DNA of 64,000 bases from Cruorifilaria tuberocauda (lineage: Eukaryota; Nematoda; Chromadorea; Rhabditida; Onchocercidae): positions 1 through 64,000 of the forward strand of contig JABVXU010000061.1 of NCBI GenBank assembly GCA_013365365.1, read 5' to 3'. Shown in pieces: positions 25,561 through 38,483 of this stretch. The notes under the pieces were generated by a model. It made no database searches, was not told the origin of the DNA, and worked only from the letters and a program-made list of their open reading frames with translations. Each line of letters begins with the position of its first letter. Positions within the stretch are counted from its first letter, which is position 1. Made by a program: the position numbers and the translations under genes.

Positions 25561-26827
25561 ATATAATTTTGGTATGACAAACGATCGATATATTATTTGA
25601 ACGAATGATCCGAAGGAACTATTCCACTGTTACCTTCATACTACCAAATACCGCAGAGGGCAAGTTACACTTAACCTAAATTAAAATAGCCAACTCTCAT
25701 TTACTAGATTTATTTACCATATTATAGCAGAAATATGGAAATTTCCTTTCGTCTGTCCTAGGAAATGTAAAATAAAAGAAAAAATCATAAAATTCTAATA
25801 TCCATTTCAGTCAAAAAAGTGAATTTATAGTATTATTGTTATGTAATCTATTTCTTCCTTATATAGTTTATGCGATAATATCATTACTATACGAATAATT
25901 AATTCATCGAATTAACATATTTTTATTGGCAAGCCCCTTATTAACCTAAGAGCTGGAATTTCGAAATTGGACGAAATTTCATCAAATTAAACTGTGTCAA
26001 ATAATTGGGAGATCAAGATGATAATGATACGAAATATAAATGATGAAGTTTTTTGAGTGTTAATTTTGATTTGGCAACTCTCCGAAAGGTCCTAGATTGA
26101 AAAGAATTAAATTCATGAAACTCATCGTCCAAATGAAAGTGATGTATTCATAATATGTGCACATCATATGCAGGGAGTTAAAATAAAATTTCGACAATTA
26201 AATCAATTTCTTAAAGTATCAAAAATTTTGCTTATGAATCATCTCAGATTATCAGAAATTCCAATACCGTAGTCTCCAGATCACAACAAATGTACGAAAT
26301 TATTAGAAATTTTGATTATAGACTATTATAAATGCCGTGTAAAATAATGAAAGAACAGTAATTTGAGAAATTTATGATAGCGATTATTACATTCATTTAG
26401 GAAATTCATGATCATAATTACCATATTGTCATATAATGGTTCCCATTAAGCTTGTTTCAGCTAACTTACTAAATAGATGAGAATATGATATAGTAATTTT
26501 AATTCGTGAACAGATTTACTAGTCGTTTTGCAGTAATTTTAAAATAAAATGGCTTTACCCTTGTCAAAAATTTTATTTTCAGTTCACATAGACACATTGG
26601 CACAGTAATATCAGAATTGTTCAGAATGTTATTTAACAATAGCATATCTGTACTCAGTAATTTGTACTTAAGTAGTGGTTTATCAAACGAGTTAAAAGAA
26701 GTAAAAATCTGAAAGTGAAATTAGTACGAGCATCTTATTGTAACAAGATATAATTCCCGATATTTATGAATCCTTTCTGCTTGTCTTGTAATAAAATTGA
26801 TATAATTGTTTACGTTTGACCTAACAG
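25561..26827. other. intergenic, nothing recognised
   Basis: AT-rich sequence after the GPCR stop codon. It contains no exon that chains with either neighbour until the candidate at 26828. Confidence 0.45.
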
Positions 26828-26980
26828 CAAACATATGAATTCTCCAAGGTTATAGCTCTATCCAATCCTCCGCTTCTCGATCTATTTGAATTCATACCAC
26901 TCGACCGCTTTTTTCGAAATAAGAGCCCTCATGACAATTTGCATGGATCACAAGCAAATTTATCTATTTCAACTCCATAA
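26828..26980 (+). CDS. orphan terminal exon; possible alternative GPCR tail
   Basis: After an acceptor (GACCTAACAG ending at 26827) a phase-0 frame of 50 codons runs to TAA at 26978. Its peptide is protein-like and free of low complexity (SKVIALSNPPLLDLFEFIPL; DRFFRNKSPHDNLHG). The upstream GPCR exon ending at 24851 also finishes in phase 0, so this could be an alternative last exon giving a longer C-terminal tail. It may equally be chance or part of an unseen gene. Confidence 0.25.
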   Translation, partial: QTYEFSKVIALSNPPLLDLFEFIPLDRFFRNKSPHDNLHGSQANLSISTP

Positions 26981-27748
26981 TTATGCAAATTTTGAAATTT
27001 TCTAACTGAAATATTACGGTGCATTAAATGTATTTTATTTCTCTACTTGGAATGCTTAATAATTGAGGAAAATGAATGTCCCTCAGTTTTCTGGCACAGC
27101 GAACAAGAGAAAATTCAGTAAATGATATTCATTTTATATGAAAGGTTAAGGTCATGAGAGAGATGATAACCCGAGAAAATTCGCGGAGCATCATTTGAAA
27201 GAGATACCGCGAATAATAACATTCCCTTTCTCCCACCAACTGAACTATAGATATTAATTATATTCGCAGCTTAATTAACATCGATATGCTAATTTTCTAT
27301 AAGTGGACCAATGAAATTAGAATATTCGTAGTAAAACGTCCAACCAAAATTAATTTTCGATTCCCAAACATTGATGTTCAAATTAATTGAAGTATAAACG
27401 TCTCCTTGCTTTTGGTGAACTCTAATACGTGCATTCTCCACTTTATTGAAATTTTATTCTCGACAATAATTTTACTGTTTTTAACCTTTTTTCGAAAGTA
27501 ATCTGTCTTTCTACAATTGAATATGATACTACCTGAAATGTAGTAAACATTACTGAAACCTTAAAAGTATTTAGATTCTAATTGCATTCTTAATTGAAAA
27601 TTTAAAAAGTAAGAAAGAAAAGTGAAATGGTAATTAGGGATGCTCAGATATGCTTTATTATTCATTGTTATTGAGGACAGGAAGAGAAGCAACGTTAAAT
27701 TCATAGATATTACCTAGCTTGGTAATATCCTTAAACGTAGTAACCAAT

Positions 27749-27776
27749 GGACAGCGGTCGCTAAGCGCCGCTGTCC
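27749..27776. repeat. GC-rich perfect hairpin
   Basis: GGACAGCGG is followed by TCGCTAAGCG and then CCGCTGTCC. The outer 9-bp arms pair perfectly, and an inner CGC/GCG stem extends the hairpin around a three-base loop with one unpaired T. It is far richer in G+C than the flanks. On the minus strand a GTAAGT donor-like site lies just before it. Confidence 0.85.
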
Positions 27777-29103
27777 TCACTTACCTTCAACCCCTCAATC
27801 TGTTGTACCCAATGTCCTCATCGAGCGCATATCCTCACAATCATTAGAATACAATACATTATCGGTTTTCACTCCGATTCATTTCCCACATCGTCGGACG
27901 CTTCTCACAATAGACAATTATTCCTCTCGCCAAATAATACCCATCATTTTCACTTTTTTTATTTTTTCAAAGGCATCGACTAACACGTTGCAAAGTCATT
28001 ACCACTTTATTCTCACACATGCATTTTCTCGTTTCCCAAAAATTAAGTGAACTGTTTGAAAGTTTTTCTAGGGAATTTCGCTTCTTCCATAGAGCCCTTT
28101 CATTTACAAAGTTTCAACTTATTCCTGCATTTTTTCAAACTTTAGATAATTTTGAAAATCTGCTTTTCTGGATAATGTGTTGTGAAATAACTTATTCACT
28201 TACGAACTGTAAGAAATGAGTTAATCATACTGTTTGATTTTTCTAATATCAGTCTTCTTCAAATGACATTTTAATTCTACGAATTCACAGTAGTGTTACT
28301 GTTAATGTAATGTGCAGTTTAATAAAAATTCAATTTATTCATCGATATATTCAGTTGATATTTAAAAAGAAATAATCGGTAACAAATTTAGCTAAAAAGC
28401 ATAATTGATAGCAAAGAAACACGAGAAAGAGACTAAATTTTTGATCTGAAAGCTTATTGAGAAGAAAATAAAAGCATGAAGGACAGGTGCATGCACCGAA
28501 ACAATTGCCATAATAATTACCTGTGCATAGTTTATGAGCTTTTCCAACGATGACAATGCATTTATACTATCCATGCTTTATTTCCTTGTTTCTTTTTCAA
28601 GAAATTGTCCTTAAATGAGGATGGAATAGTTCCCAGAAGAAGTAATGGATTATAAAGTTGATTATAAGCATATACATTCTATTAAAATAACTTTTCAAAA
28701 GCAATGCATAAATAAGTTTAAATCTTTTATAGAATAAATAGAATGGTTTAATTGGAATATGCAACAATTAGGAGTTATTCCATATCGCTATGTAATGTTA
28801 AAGTTTTCGTTTTAAGATCAATTGAAAATTTTTAACATTCTAATTATCATTTCAACATTGAATATTTTCGAAATGCTAATAGTATTTGAACTTTTTCATT
28901 CATTTTTAATGAAGAATCAACATTTCTAATTTTTCTTTCCTTTTTTACTTCTCATTTTCATTTGGAAATAAATTTTTATTTTGAATGCTTAAATGAGATA
29001 CAAGTAATGGAAAATGATTATTGTTTTAAATGAAATAAGTTCATTTGATCTCAGATATGCTTGATGATTTCCAATACTTCATTTCACTTTCCAAACTGTA
29101 AAA
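27777..29103. other. intergenic, promoter region of the ZP gene
   Basis: The segment 27780-27960 is relatively GC-rich but shows no convincing frame on either strand. The rest is AT-rich. It probably contains the promoter of the ZP-domain gene. Confidence 0.4.
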
Positions 29104-29112
29104 ATATTTCAG
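29104..29112 (+). promoter_or_regulatory. trans-splice acceptor of the ZP gene
   Basis: ATATTTCAG ends eleven bases before the ATG at 29124 with no upstream exon apparent. This is consistent with spliced-leader addition. Confidence 0.5.
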
Positions 29113-29123
29113 AAGAACAAATC

Positions 29124-32100
29124 ATGACAATAATAAGGATACTGTCGATGCTATTGCTACTAATAGCCGCTGTTAACGCCGAGGGTTTTGGTATGTTAAA
29201 AGTGATATATTGCATACCAAACTCAGTTTCTATACATTTAAAAAACTTCACTGTTGGGTTTTTAATTTGTGTAACATAAAACAAATAAGAGAAACTTTTT
29301 GAGCTTAAATTAAAGCCTTTTTTAGACTCCAATTATCGTAATGTTGTAGTATATGCAGGATAATATATTCAAAAAAGTTCTCTTGAATCTTTTCTGTGAA
29401 GGAAAAACTCTTGTGTTCTTTGAATAAAATAACTGAATTTGATTGATTGTTAGCATTGCTAAATTAATTATTTGCATATTTTCAACGATTCATAGATCTG
29501 AATCATTCATTCTTCTTTTTCACTAGAACAAATGTGCTATTCAGATGATTCTGCCTTTCCTACACAACCCTTTCGCTCAATAAAATAAACTGTGGAACTT
29601 ATCAATATCACTTAGCAAAATGCAACATTTACCTGATTGCTAGTAAATTTCATATTTTTCCATCAATTTAATTCGATTTTCAGTTGAAGAAGTGTCTTGC
29701 ACTGCGGACGCCATCAATGTAGTATTGAACAGAACCGATCCGGATGTCCAGCGCTGGATGTCAGATCCAAAAGCGCAACCGGTTGTTTATGTTTACGAGC
29801 ACAAAACTCGTCCACCTTGCGGTACAGCAATGAAGAAAGGAAACTTAGTTAATTATAATTTCACTATTCCATATGGCGATCATTGTGATGTGCATCTAAC
29901 TGATTTGGTTCGTCTCTTTGTTTACACATATTTTCAAAATTAGTTGCTGATACGGTTGTACTGTAAAAAGAAATTTTAGTTTCGGAAATTTATGTGATTA
30001 ATACATACGGCTGGATTTCTTTCAGATTTTGAAAATTTCATCTTTTCTATTTTATTTTATTCTAAGTTTATTTTTAGGAACCGAATTATCGTAACGCTGA
30101 GACTACAATAGCGCTTGAAGACAATGCTGATATTACGCCATCAAAGACTATACGTGTTAATCACGTATTTTGTTTATATACCAGAAGTGTGCAGACTATA
30201 CGATTCAATGACATATCCAGGTCATTTTGAATATAAATTTATTTCATCTAATTTTATCGAAATTTAATGAAATTATTCGTCCAAAATTTCTGTCAAAGAA
30301 CAATTTCTGTATAAATATGATAATCTAATTACTTTGTTCAGAGTAATTTAATTGGTAAGCGGAACGTTTAGTGTGCCTTGAGCATCTTAGCTAAGAGTGT
30401 TAACAGCGGTTGAGTATTAATTGTGCATTCGGCCGAAAATCGCAATTGCTTCTCTCTGTGCTTCAAAATCTCTGCAGAGAAAGAAAAAATTTGCAGCGAA
30501 TTCGCATTGTATTATTCTGGTCTCTTCCACTTGCATTATAAGCTAAATGTGTGTTTTAAGAACGGTTCTATCTGTTCATCCAAACTAAATTACAGTGGTC
30601 ATGAAGTGGTTGCATCAACTGGCGGAAAACCAAAGCCTAAAGTTGAAATGATTTTTCGTAGCATTGACGGACGGCCTCTAAGAGCTGCTAAATTTGGTGA
30701 TATAGTTGAATTTTATGTCGCCCTTTCACCGGACAGTAAGTCGCTGATTAAATTTGACATTTAATGTTTTTTGAAATTTGAGAATTCTAATGATAATAAT
30801 TTAATATTATTCTATGTATTGCTGCTATTAATAATATCACTGCAATTCCAAGTATTTTGTGGTCTGCAGAAACTTAATATGATAAAGTTGCATGAAATTA
30901 TTAGTTAGTTAAATAATTCAGAATTGATTTGTACGACCACAGATGATTTCATGGATACGAAAGGAATGTTCATAATAATTTTCAGAAGCTTATCATGGGA
31001 TTAGTCCCAAAGAATGCATGTTTTCTGATCGAGAAGATATGTCATCACCTGATGCAAAACATTTGACTTTTGTCCAAAGCAGGTTAACAAATTCCTAGGT
31101 TTTCACAAATATTTATATACTATAATTTAAGTTTGAGCCATCAATAAATTTCATTTTTTGTTTGAAAATAATGATATTAACAAAAATTTGGCTATTTTAA
31201 CAAGTTTTATTGACAAATACAACGATTAATAAGATTTATGAACGCTCACACAAAGTTGGTTTTAATTACTAATTTCAGCTGTCCGGTGGACGAAATGAGT
31301 GAAATCATTGATCCGCTGGCAAATGTCAACGAAGAGGTGTATTTTTCAAAATTTAAAACATTTCGTTTCGGTAATCAGTCGACAGTATTTGCTCACTGTA
31401 CCGTCCAAGTATGCTTAACTACCGAAGAATGTGCACAGGTATTAATTGCTACATTTTATAATGAAAACGATATTTATATTTTTTTCAAAGTGTCTTTTAA
31501 AAATGATCAATTTTTTTGAGATTGAGAAATTCGATAACAGGTGCATAATAAGAGCAATAAAACTTGGCTTAAATTATTTGAATAATCAAATGCTTGGGCT
31601 GCTTAATTAATACTGCTTTTTCTCTACAGAAATGCACTTTGTGAAGATTTTCTGTACCAAATGCATTTCATTTAATGAGAAAATTTGCGAATTATTAAAT
31701 AGCAGAAAGAAATTTCCCGAAGCGCAATTTCTTCATCAATAGAACAACAAGGTTTTCATATTTTACTGTCATTCCTTCCAGAAATGTTTCAAACGAATCA
31801 GTAATTCGAACTTGACTGCTGAACGACTGCGCTTCCGTCATAGACGTCAATTGAGAGATGATTACGATGGTACAGTGATTCATAAACAGAACGCTATCAA
31901 TGAAATTGCCTTAACACGTCCATTAACTATTTTAGATGATACGGAAAGCAGTGAAGGTCCTACATTTACTACGACGTTAGATTACGTGACAGTAAAAACA
32001 TGACTTTCTGCGTTAATTAAATATTTATTCCAGTGAATGGTAAGAAAGTGGAGCAATGTCTTATTAACAACGCTGTCATACCACTGCCAGTCCTTATCCT

Positions 32101-32714
32101 CATCTTGTCTCTCTCAATGTTATCAATTATTTGCCTTACTGGATTGATATTTACTTTGAAACGACTAGCTGCTTTTAAAAAGCTTGTTCCATACAGCCTT
32201 GGCATATACAGGTAAGTGTTACAGGAGATTTGTATTTGTCATCATTGTTTTCAATTTAGACTTGTTGTCGGTGAGAACTTTAATTCATGGCGACATTTTG
32301 ATCACTCAAGATTTATTGACAAGGCCTAAAATTTGCAAATGTATTAAAAACTCAACAAGTTCTTTATTTTCGCTTAATCTTCAGATATTTAATAATGCAT
32401 TAATGCATTTCGTTTCCTATCAAAATTTTATGAAAAGAAAAATAATACAAAAAATTAATTGAAATCTCTACTTCATCTTGAATTTTTTACGGTATTTAAA
32501 GTATTGACGAATAATTGTTGAAGTCATTTTTGATTATGAGTTCAAACCATTAGATTGCACTTTTAGTGCTTATTCTGGGCCAACAGCATCGCTTCCAGTA
32601 CGATCTCTAACCGAGCCAACGGTACGTAGTTTATCTAATAACGGTTCCCGAACAGCTTGGATGGATCAATTGTCGGCGCGAATTGAGTATCCATATGTTC
32701 GAGAAATGTACTGA
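29124..32714 (+). CDS. ZP-domain type I membrane protein with furin site (possible DYF-7-type)
   Basis: Nine exons (29124-29190, 29684-29907, 30078-30220, 30596-30735, 30986-31082, 31279-31438, 31782-31950, 32034-32211, 32567-32714) give about 441 residues. A signal peptide (LSMLLLLIAAVNA) leads into a zona pellucida module of about 250 residues. Ten cysteines are spaced as in ZP-N and ZP-C halves: SCTADAINVVLN, PPCGT, DHCDV, VFCLY, KECMF, SSCPV, AHCTVQVC, EECAQKC. A basic RFRHRR site follows, where the ectodomain would be cut by furin, then a membrane segment (VLILILSLSMLSIICLTGLIF region) and a tail of about 75 residues. ZP modules polymerise into extracellular matrix. In nematodes they build cuticle or apical matrix, and DYF-7 anchors sensory dendrite tips. 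Length and layout suit DYF-7, but that is unproven. The donor of exon 7 is ambiguous (31950 GTGAAG or 31953 GTCCTA). Only a phase-1 donor avoids a stop in exon 8. Confidence 0.85.
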
Positions 32715-34576
32715 TCGATTTAGAAATCTCAAACACTTACTTCCTCAATTTTTTTATTCTATTGCCTAATTATATGCTTACAAAGTTGTAGCATGGAAAA
32801 TTGACCAAAGTCAGATATTTATTCAATTGAATTTCCAATAACAATTCACCCGATAATTCTGTATTAACCCTTGCAGTGTCGAAAATCACTTCAAATAATA
32901 CCTACTTCCTTCTATAAAGTTCGATAATTTCTTAAGAGATATACAGCACAGCTATGTTTTTTATTTGTTTCATTGCGCCTTCCTAAAAGGAATAATCAAT
33001 TATCATTTTGTTGTCATCATGAGATCAATTTTTATATAAAATAAGTTTAATCGATTTTTAATTTTTTAATTGCTCGTCTTTTCCTTTATTAACACTCAGC
33101 ATATGTATTGTCCTCAATTTTATGCTCCTGTTGAAGTATTTTCCGTCTTTTTGAATTTATTCCTTACTTTCTTCCATCGACTTTCCATTCAGCTTAGTAA
33201 AAAAATTTGTTAGTAATTTCCATTCAATATACACTTTTCATTCATATTCGCTAATTCAAAGTTGTGGAGAAGGAAAGAAAGAAAGGTAACGGGATATGAA
33301 GATTAGGTTACTATAAGTGGCGCATAATACATCCACCATAAGGGATTTTATCATTTCCGAAAATGACAATTTATCCACAAAGAAAAATGTGATAAGACAT
33401 TCGGCTTCTTATCGAATACGAAATTTATCTAATCACTTCCAACTCATTACAAATGAAACTGTCTTTTTCTCTTTCTCTTCTGCATGCTAGAAGTACTGCA
33501 TTTTTCTTGAAAGACATTTTAAACAGATATTAAATTAATTCAAAATATCTACTGACCCGTTTCATGTTTATTCAGAATTGCAAAAGTGATGTAAAGAGAC
33601 GAAAAAAGGCAAAACTTGACAGAATCGGTGATGGTCGGATAAGAAAGTTTACGAATTCGGGAAATGCAATGATTCGATCTTAATTATTGATTTAACAGGG
33701 CATTGATTTAGATAGTTTGACATTAAGTTTAATACATAACTTGAGTCGAAAGATTTGCGAAATTATTGGTGCGTGCTTAAAAAGTGAACTAATTTATCGC
33801 GATACTCGACGAAATTCAGTGAAAACTGGTTATGAAGCAGCAAGCATTTACGTTAGCATCTTTTGATAATTCCAGAAACTTTTATTAAATTGACGCTACA
33901 GATATCCACAGATTTCCAATTGTTAACTTGGGAATAAAGCTTAACTTGAAAAAAAGCTTTTCAAAAAGATATTCCGCAACCTCATCAGAGAATGTTGTGA
34001 TAGTCTCAATTTTAAGATAACCTGAAATTGACAGTTAAAAATTTTAACTTTGTTTAGCTCGTAAATCATTCAAAAATAATCATCATGAGGAATCTTTCGT
34101 TTATGAACACTAATTAAATAATTGCGAAACAAGGCGTTAATTTGTCAATTGTCAATCATCGAAATCAATTATGAATTGTTGTTGTTTTAAGTTACACTAT
34201 ATGCAAACAGAGCTAAATTTTGATGACTATTTTCTATAATTAAATGAAAATGCCAAGTCATAAGCTGCTTATCCATTTTTTGCAGTCAAACTATTTTTTC
34301 AAGAAATGATAAAGCAAGAATAATAATACAATAAGTAATTTATTAGATAAATAAAATATTGGCATATGAAGGATATTACAGTTTCACATTAATTAAAATA
34401 TAATTAAATTGTTTAACCCGAAATTCTATACGTCTACGTGAAATAAATCGAGAAATACTTTAATTAAAACAAAGAAGATAAATGAATGACAATAGTTTCA
34501 AAACATTCATGTCGTTTGTTTTCTTTTTTAAACATCGCAAAATTTAATCAACGCATCACTTTTAAATTTACTCAAT
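32715..34576. other. intergenic, no gene seen
   Basis: AT-rich convergent spacer downstream of the ZP gene. No exon or repeat was recognised. Confidence 0.5.
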
Positions 34577-34765
34577 TGCAATTCCTGCCGTGATATTGCA
34601 AGTACTGCCCACGTGATTCACACACTCTTTCTGACGGGCTTTTCGAAAACTGCCTAAAATATGGAAATTATATTTCTGAATACACTGTCCATAAGATAAA
34701 ATCTATCCATCTAGTATGCTAAATGTGCTTACAAGGATCAAACGCAAGAAAAACTTTGTTAACAT
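34577..34765 (-). CDS. candidate small secreted peptide, two exons
   Basis: An ATG at 34765 starts MLTKFFLRLIL, a hydrophobic leader, and stops at a good donor (CTT/GTAAGC, 34732). About 30 bases upstream is TTATTTCACAG, a possible trans-splice site. After a 79-base gap an acceptor (CATATTTTAG) opens exon 2 from 34653. It is less AT-rich than the surroundings and open in two frames, one with ECVNHVGSTCNITAG and one with ERVCESRGQYLQYHGRNC. The exact splice pairing is unresolved because the simplest phase gives an early stop. A further donor (GA/GTAAAT) at its end suggests that more exons may follow. Confidence 0.3.
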
Positions 34766-35031
34766 TTTAATTTCCCAAAGGAATAAAACAGTCACTTCTG
34801 TGAAATAACCATCTACTCTTTTCGTGACGAAACCGGCAAGGACAAATGACGGAAAAATAAGAGCACGTGCTGGACGAAACGAGAAGAGACGTATCGCAGA
34901 AGTTTTTTAGAGTCATTAGAATAAAATCTTAAATTGAGCTGAAAATTCAATTGAAAACTGTATTTTATTTTTTTCTTGTCTTTCAAATTATTCCTCATCT
35001 TAAATCTTTTCTCCTTATTCCCTTCTATCTA

Positions 35032-38000
35032 TCACGGATCACGTGGATAGAATTTCGGATAGAGTCTATCACTTGGCCACGTATCGGATAATTCCATTAA
35101 AATGCATACAAAGTAATGGTTAGCTGCTTCTTCGCCTGTTAATTCTATGGCTTTTTGTCGGCTCTCCTCAGCCATTCTCGTGACATATTTTTCCGTCCAT
35201 ACCAGAGCAATTGGTAAGGTTAATGCATACATCGGAGTTTGCTGCACACCTGAATTTCAAACTTTTTCATATGACTCAAATGAGTGTTTTTAAGCGTAAA
35301 CTAGTCAACAAGTTGACAATATCATCTACTTAATATTTATAGGTGCAGGTCATATGAATCTTCATTCCCTATTCATCTCTTAAACTTGTCCTCTCACACT
35401 AACCCTTATGATGAAAACGGCCGAATTTTTACTCACTGAATTTAATTTCTAAAAATTATCCGAACACTTACAATTTTTCTTCAATATTGGCCACATTTTA
35501 AATATTGAAGATACTTTTTTTGTTTTGTCTGTAATCGATTAGAATGAAGAGAATGAAACTTAGAGTGATGCAAGAGAACCATCAAACTTAGCAAAAGAGA
35601 AGTAATCACTTTTTTCTTTCCTCACAATTACTTAATTGGAAACAACAACATCGACTGAATCATTGCTGTCAGCAGCTATATACGGAATTCAAGGGGCTAG
35701 ATCAGCTACCGTCAATCGGTGTACCGATTGCGATGGATAGGTGACTCGTGTCACGTGTACGTGAGTGGTACGTAGGGTCGTGCTTTCTAGTGATCCTTAT
35801 GATAGCGGTCGGTGTTTCAGAGATGAATCAAATTACTAGTGGTGAAATTGACAAATCTTCTGTACTGTTAATTCATTTTGCTTTATAGGACTCCTGCTAT
35901 CATGTTATGTCTAATCTTAACCTTAACATAGTTGGTCCAAGACGTTTGTTTTGCTTCACAATTCTGCCTCATTCCATATATTTGCTCACTTTATGTATGA
36001 ATTTGAATTACAATTTGAATAGTAAAAGGTGAAACGTACTTTCCAAATACATGGCGAATTGTTTTTGGGAAAACCCGAAATCAACAACAAGAAACAAGAA
36101 CAGTGCGCAGAGATAAAGCGCTAGGAGTAGAGAATGAAATGCCACCATGGGTGATAATGTTTGAAGGGAACGTATGTTTTCTGTGATTTGATAACGATGT
36201 GATAAGTCGACATGGATTTTGCTCCGATGGAAGTGCTGGAATTTGTAAATCATTGAGATGACAAGCATTTTCTAAACAAATCACCTGTTATATCAATGTA
36301 CAAGGTATGAGTTAAGTCGAGAAGTGATCAGGAAGGTCTTGGATTGGTCGTATGGGTTGAATCCATAAGTAAAATAGTCATTTTAAAAGTTGAAGCGGTA
36401 AGAGAAAAGAGCAGATTAAACCAATGTTAATTTGGCCTTGATATCCGGAGCCTTGATATCGACTGTTCATGTTCACATCAATTATATCTCTCTCGATGTA
36501 ACTGTCAACAACTTACGCCAATTTCTTTCTTCGAATATGGGAGATATGGAAAATAATTTTAGTATGAAGTATTTAATCTTTGTATCATTGATATCTATAT
36601 TACAGAAATCTTGCCTCAGTCAAATGATTTGGTATTCCTTGTTTAAATATCAATTCATTATTCTGAAGTATACTGTAAATGGTTAATATCAGATGACTAC
36701 TCTTTTGTCATCGTCTTTCCCTATGATATGGCCAAATAGTTTTTTGTTAGTTATCACTTTCTTATATATTTATTATAAATGATATTAAGTGATTTACTCT
36801 TCATCACCTGCAAGTAAAATGAATTTTTATTTATTTACTGTAAACAACGGCTTGTCAAGCATCGTCCAACTAAACGGAAGGTATTGTAGTGTAGCTACCG
36901 TTCTAAAACGAAGCTTTCTTATATCATACCTGAATATCTGAATCATCACTTCATCAACCCGACTAAAATTACATTCTGATAACTGTGTTATAACTTATAA
37001 CGTTAAGAAAGAAAACCTTCACTGCTACCCAACCTAAAGGGCTCCATAAATACGTTCACGATAACAGTTGCTTCAACGCTTTCGTCAATTCATCTCTTGC
37101 AAATGTATATTATAATTGGGAAACTGAAATATGCAAGGAATCAAAATTACCTTATTAATGTAAATTAAAATTGGAAACATTAAGGAGGCGATGAAATTGA
37201 TAGTCATGTAAAAACCCAAGATGATAGCAAATTTTAGCGAATTCTTTTTATTTACTGTCGAGCAGTAAACGAATTTCTCTAGATCAGACATTTCGAGATT
37301 TCTGGTAACGAACAGAAAACTTCCAATAGCAATCGCTAACTGAAATATTAAAAGAATTACGAAATATCTCTGGTTGTGTTCGATGTTATGTGTTAAACCT
37401 CAAAGGACGATAATTTCTTTCCCATGAGTTTCCTAGCTAAATCATTAAACAACTTTTTATATCTCGTTAGTATTAGCATTTAGCAGAACTGAAATTTGAG
37501 TTATTTAATATTTTTGAATCATAAATCATCTTAAAATATTTTGAAAAATTTGAACTAAATCCCACCTGTGCTATCACAAGAATAGCAGCAACGTTTCGGC
37601 CAGATTTTTCGTAATTTGATGAAAAGCAGGTGGCGATAGTTCGCTCGGTAACTATGGCAGCTATGGAAGCCGCATTGAGGATTAGCGTCAGAGTGATCGG
37701 TGTTCGCATCATGAAACATTCCCATGGAAGTGCCATATAATCGCAGGGATTAGCGTGTGTTTTCTGATATCCCACTAGCACATATGTATGGGCAAATATT
37801 CTGTAACACAATAATGAATTCTACCCAAACATTGCAGTTTATGTACAGAAGGATTGATTTTAGATATTCTTCGTTTTCATCACCAGAATTTCATCAGCAT
37901 ATTGAAACTTTTTCAGTTTCGGTCTTTTAGATGGGATGTATCTATCTTTTTGTTATCAACTTCGTTGTTGGTAGCAGTAATCGATTTCAATATTAAGAAT

Positions 38001-38483
38001 TACTATTGAACTTATTTCCTTTCTCATCTTTTTGCATTTATTGTTGATTGAATGAAATTTAAATTCATTTCTGCTTTATTCCACTTTAATTAATTCACTA
38101 TTCAAGCTTTTCCTCCTATCTCAGAACAGCTGCAAAAAATTCCCCGCAAGTTTCTGCAGCTGTTTACTTTAATTATTAATTGGAAGTTTTAAAGGGATTT
38201 AAGAATTTTACATTTGAAAGTGTTAAAGTCTTCCATTCGTGAATGATTGTAAAAAATTTTGAAACATTTGAAAAAACCTTGACATGCAATGAATAATGAG
38301 CCATAGTTGATGTACGACAATCAAAATCCGAGTATTTTTATGTACTGAAATATGAATTGTCGTCTTAAACATCGTCCGTATTTCAAGAACTATTGCTATA
38401 ACTGATATGATAATCACACTAATAAGAATAGTGCCGAATAGGACACTGTGTGCCAATTCACTTGCTTGTTTACATAAATCCAT
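35032..38483 (-). CDS. serpentine chemoreceptor, Srab-like
   Basis: Five exons (38483-38278, 37800-37566, 37339-37151, 36271-36040, 35249-35032) join in phase for 359 residues, the usual length of nematode Sra/Srab receptors. Membrane segments are TM1 FGTILISVIIISVIAIVL, TM2 LIVVHQLWLIIHCM, TM3 ITLTLILNAASIAAIVTERT, TM4 VAAILVIAQLAIAIGSFLFV, TM5 FAIILGFYMTINFIASLMF, TM6 FHSLLLALYLCALFLFLVV and TM7 YALTLPIALVW. Family-like features are NPCDYMALPWEC before TM3, an ERTIAT end to TM3, and HRYQITENIRSLQTL leading into TM6. The tail contains KAIELTGEEAANHYF and ends in KFYPRDP. These receptors sit in sensory cilia and respond to chemical cues; the ligand is unknown. Parasitic clade III nematodes keep few such genes. 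A decayed copy of exon 1 lies 1.1 kb upstream. Confidence 0.85.

Noticed and set aside
28521..28574. Possible 18-codon first exon on the minus strand (MDSINALSSLEKLINYAQ then GTAATT)
   Set aside because: A good donor follows, but no downstream exon with matching phase or recognisable domain could be found.
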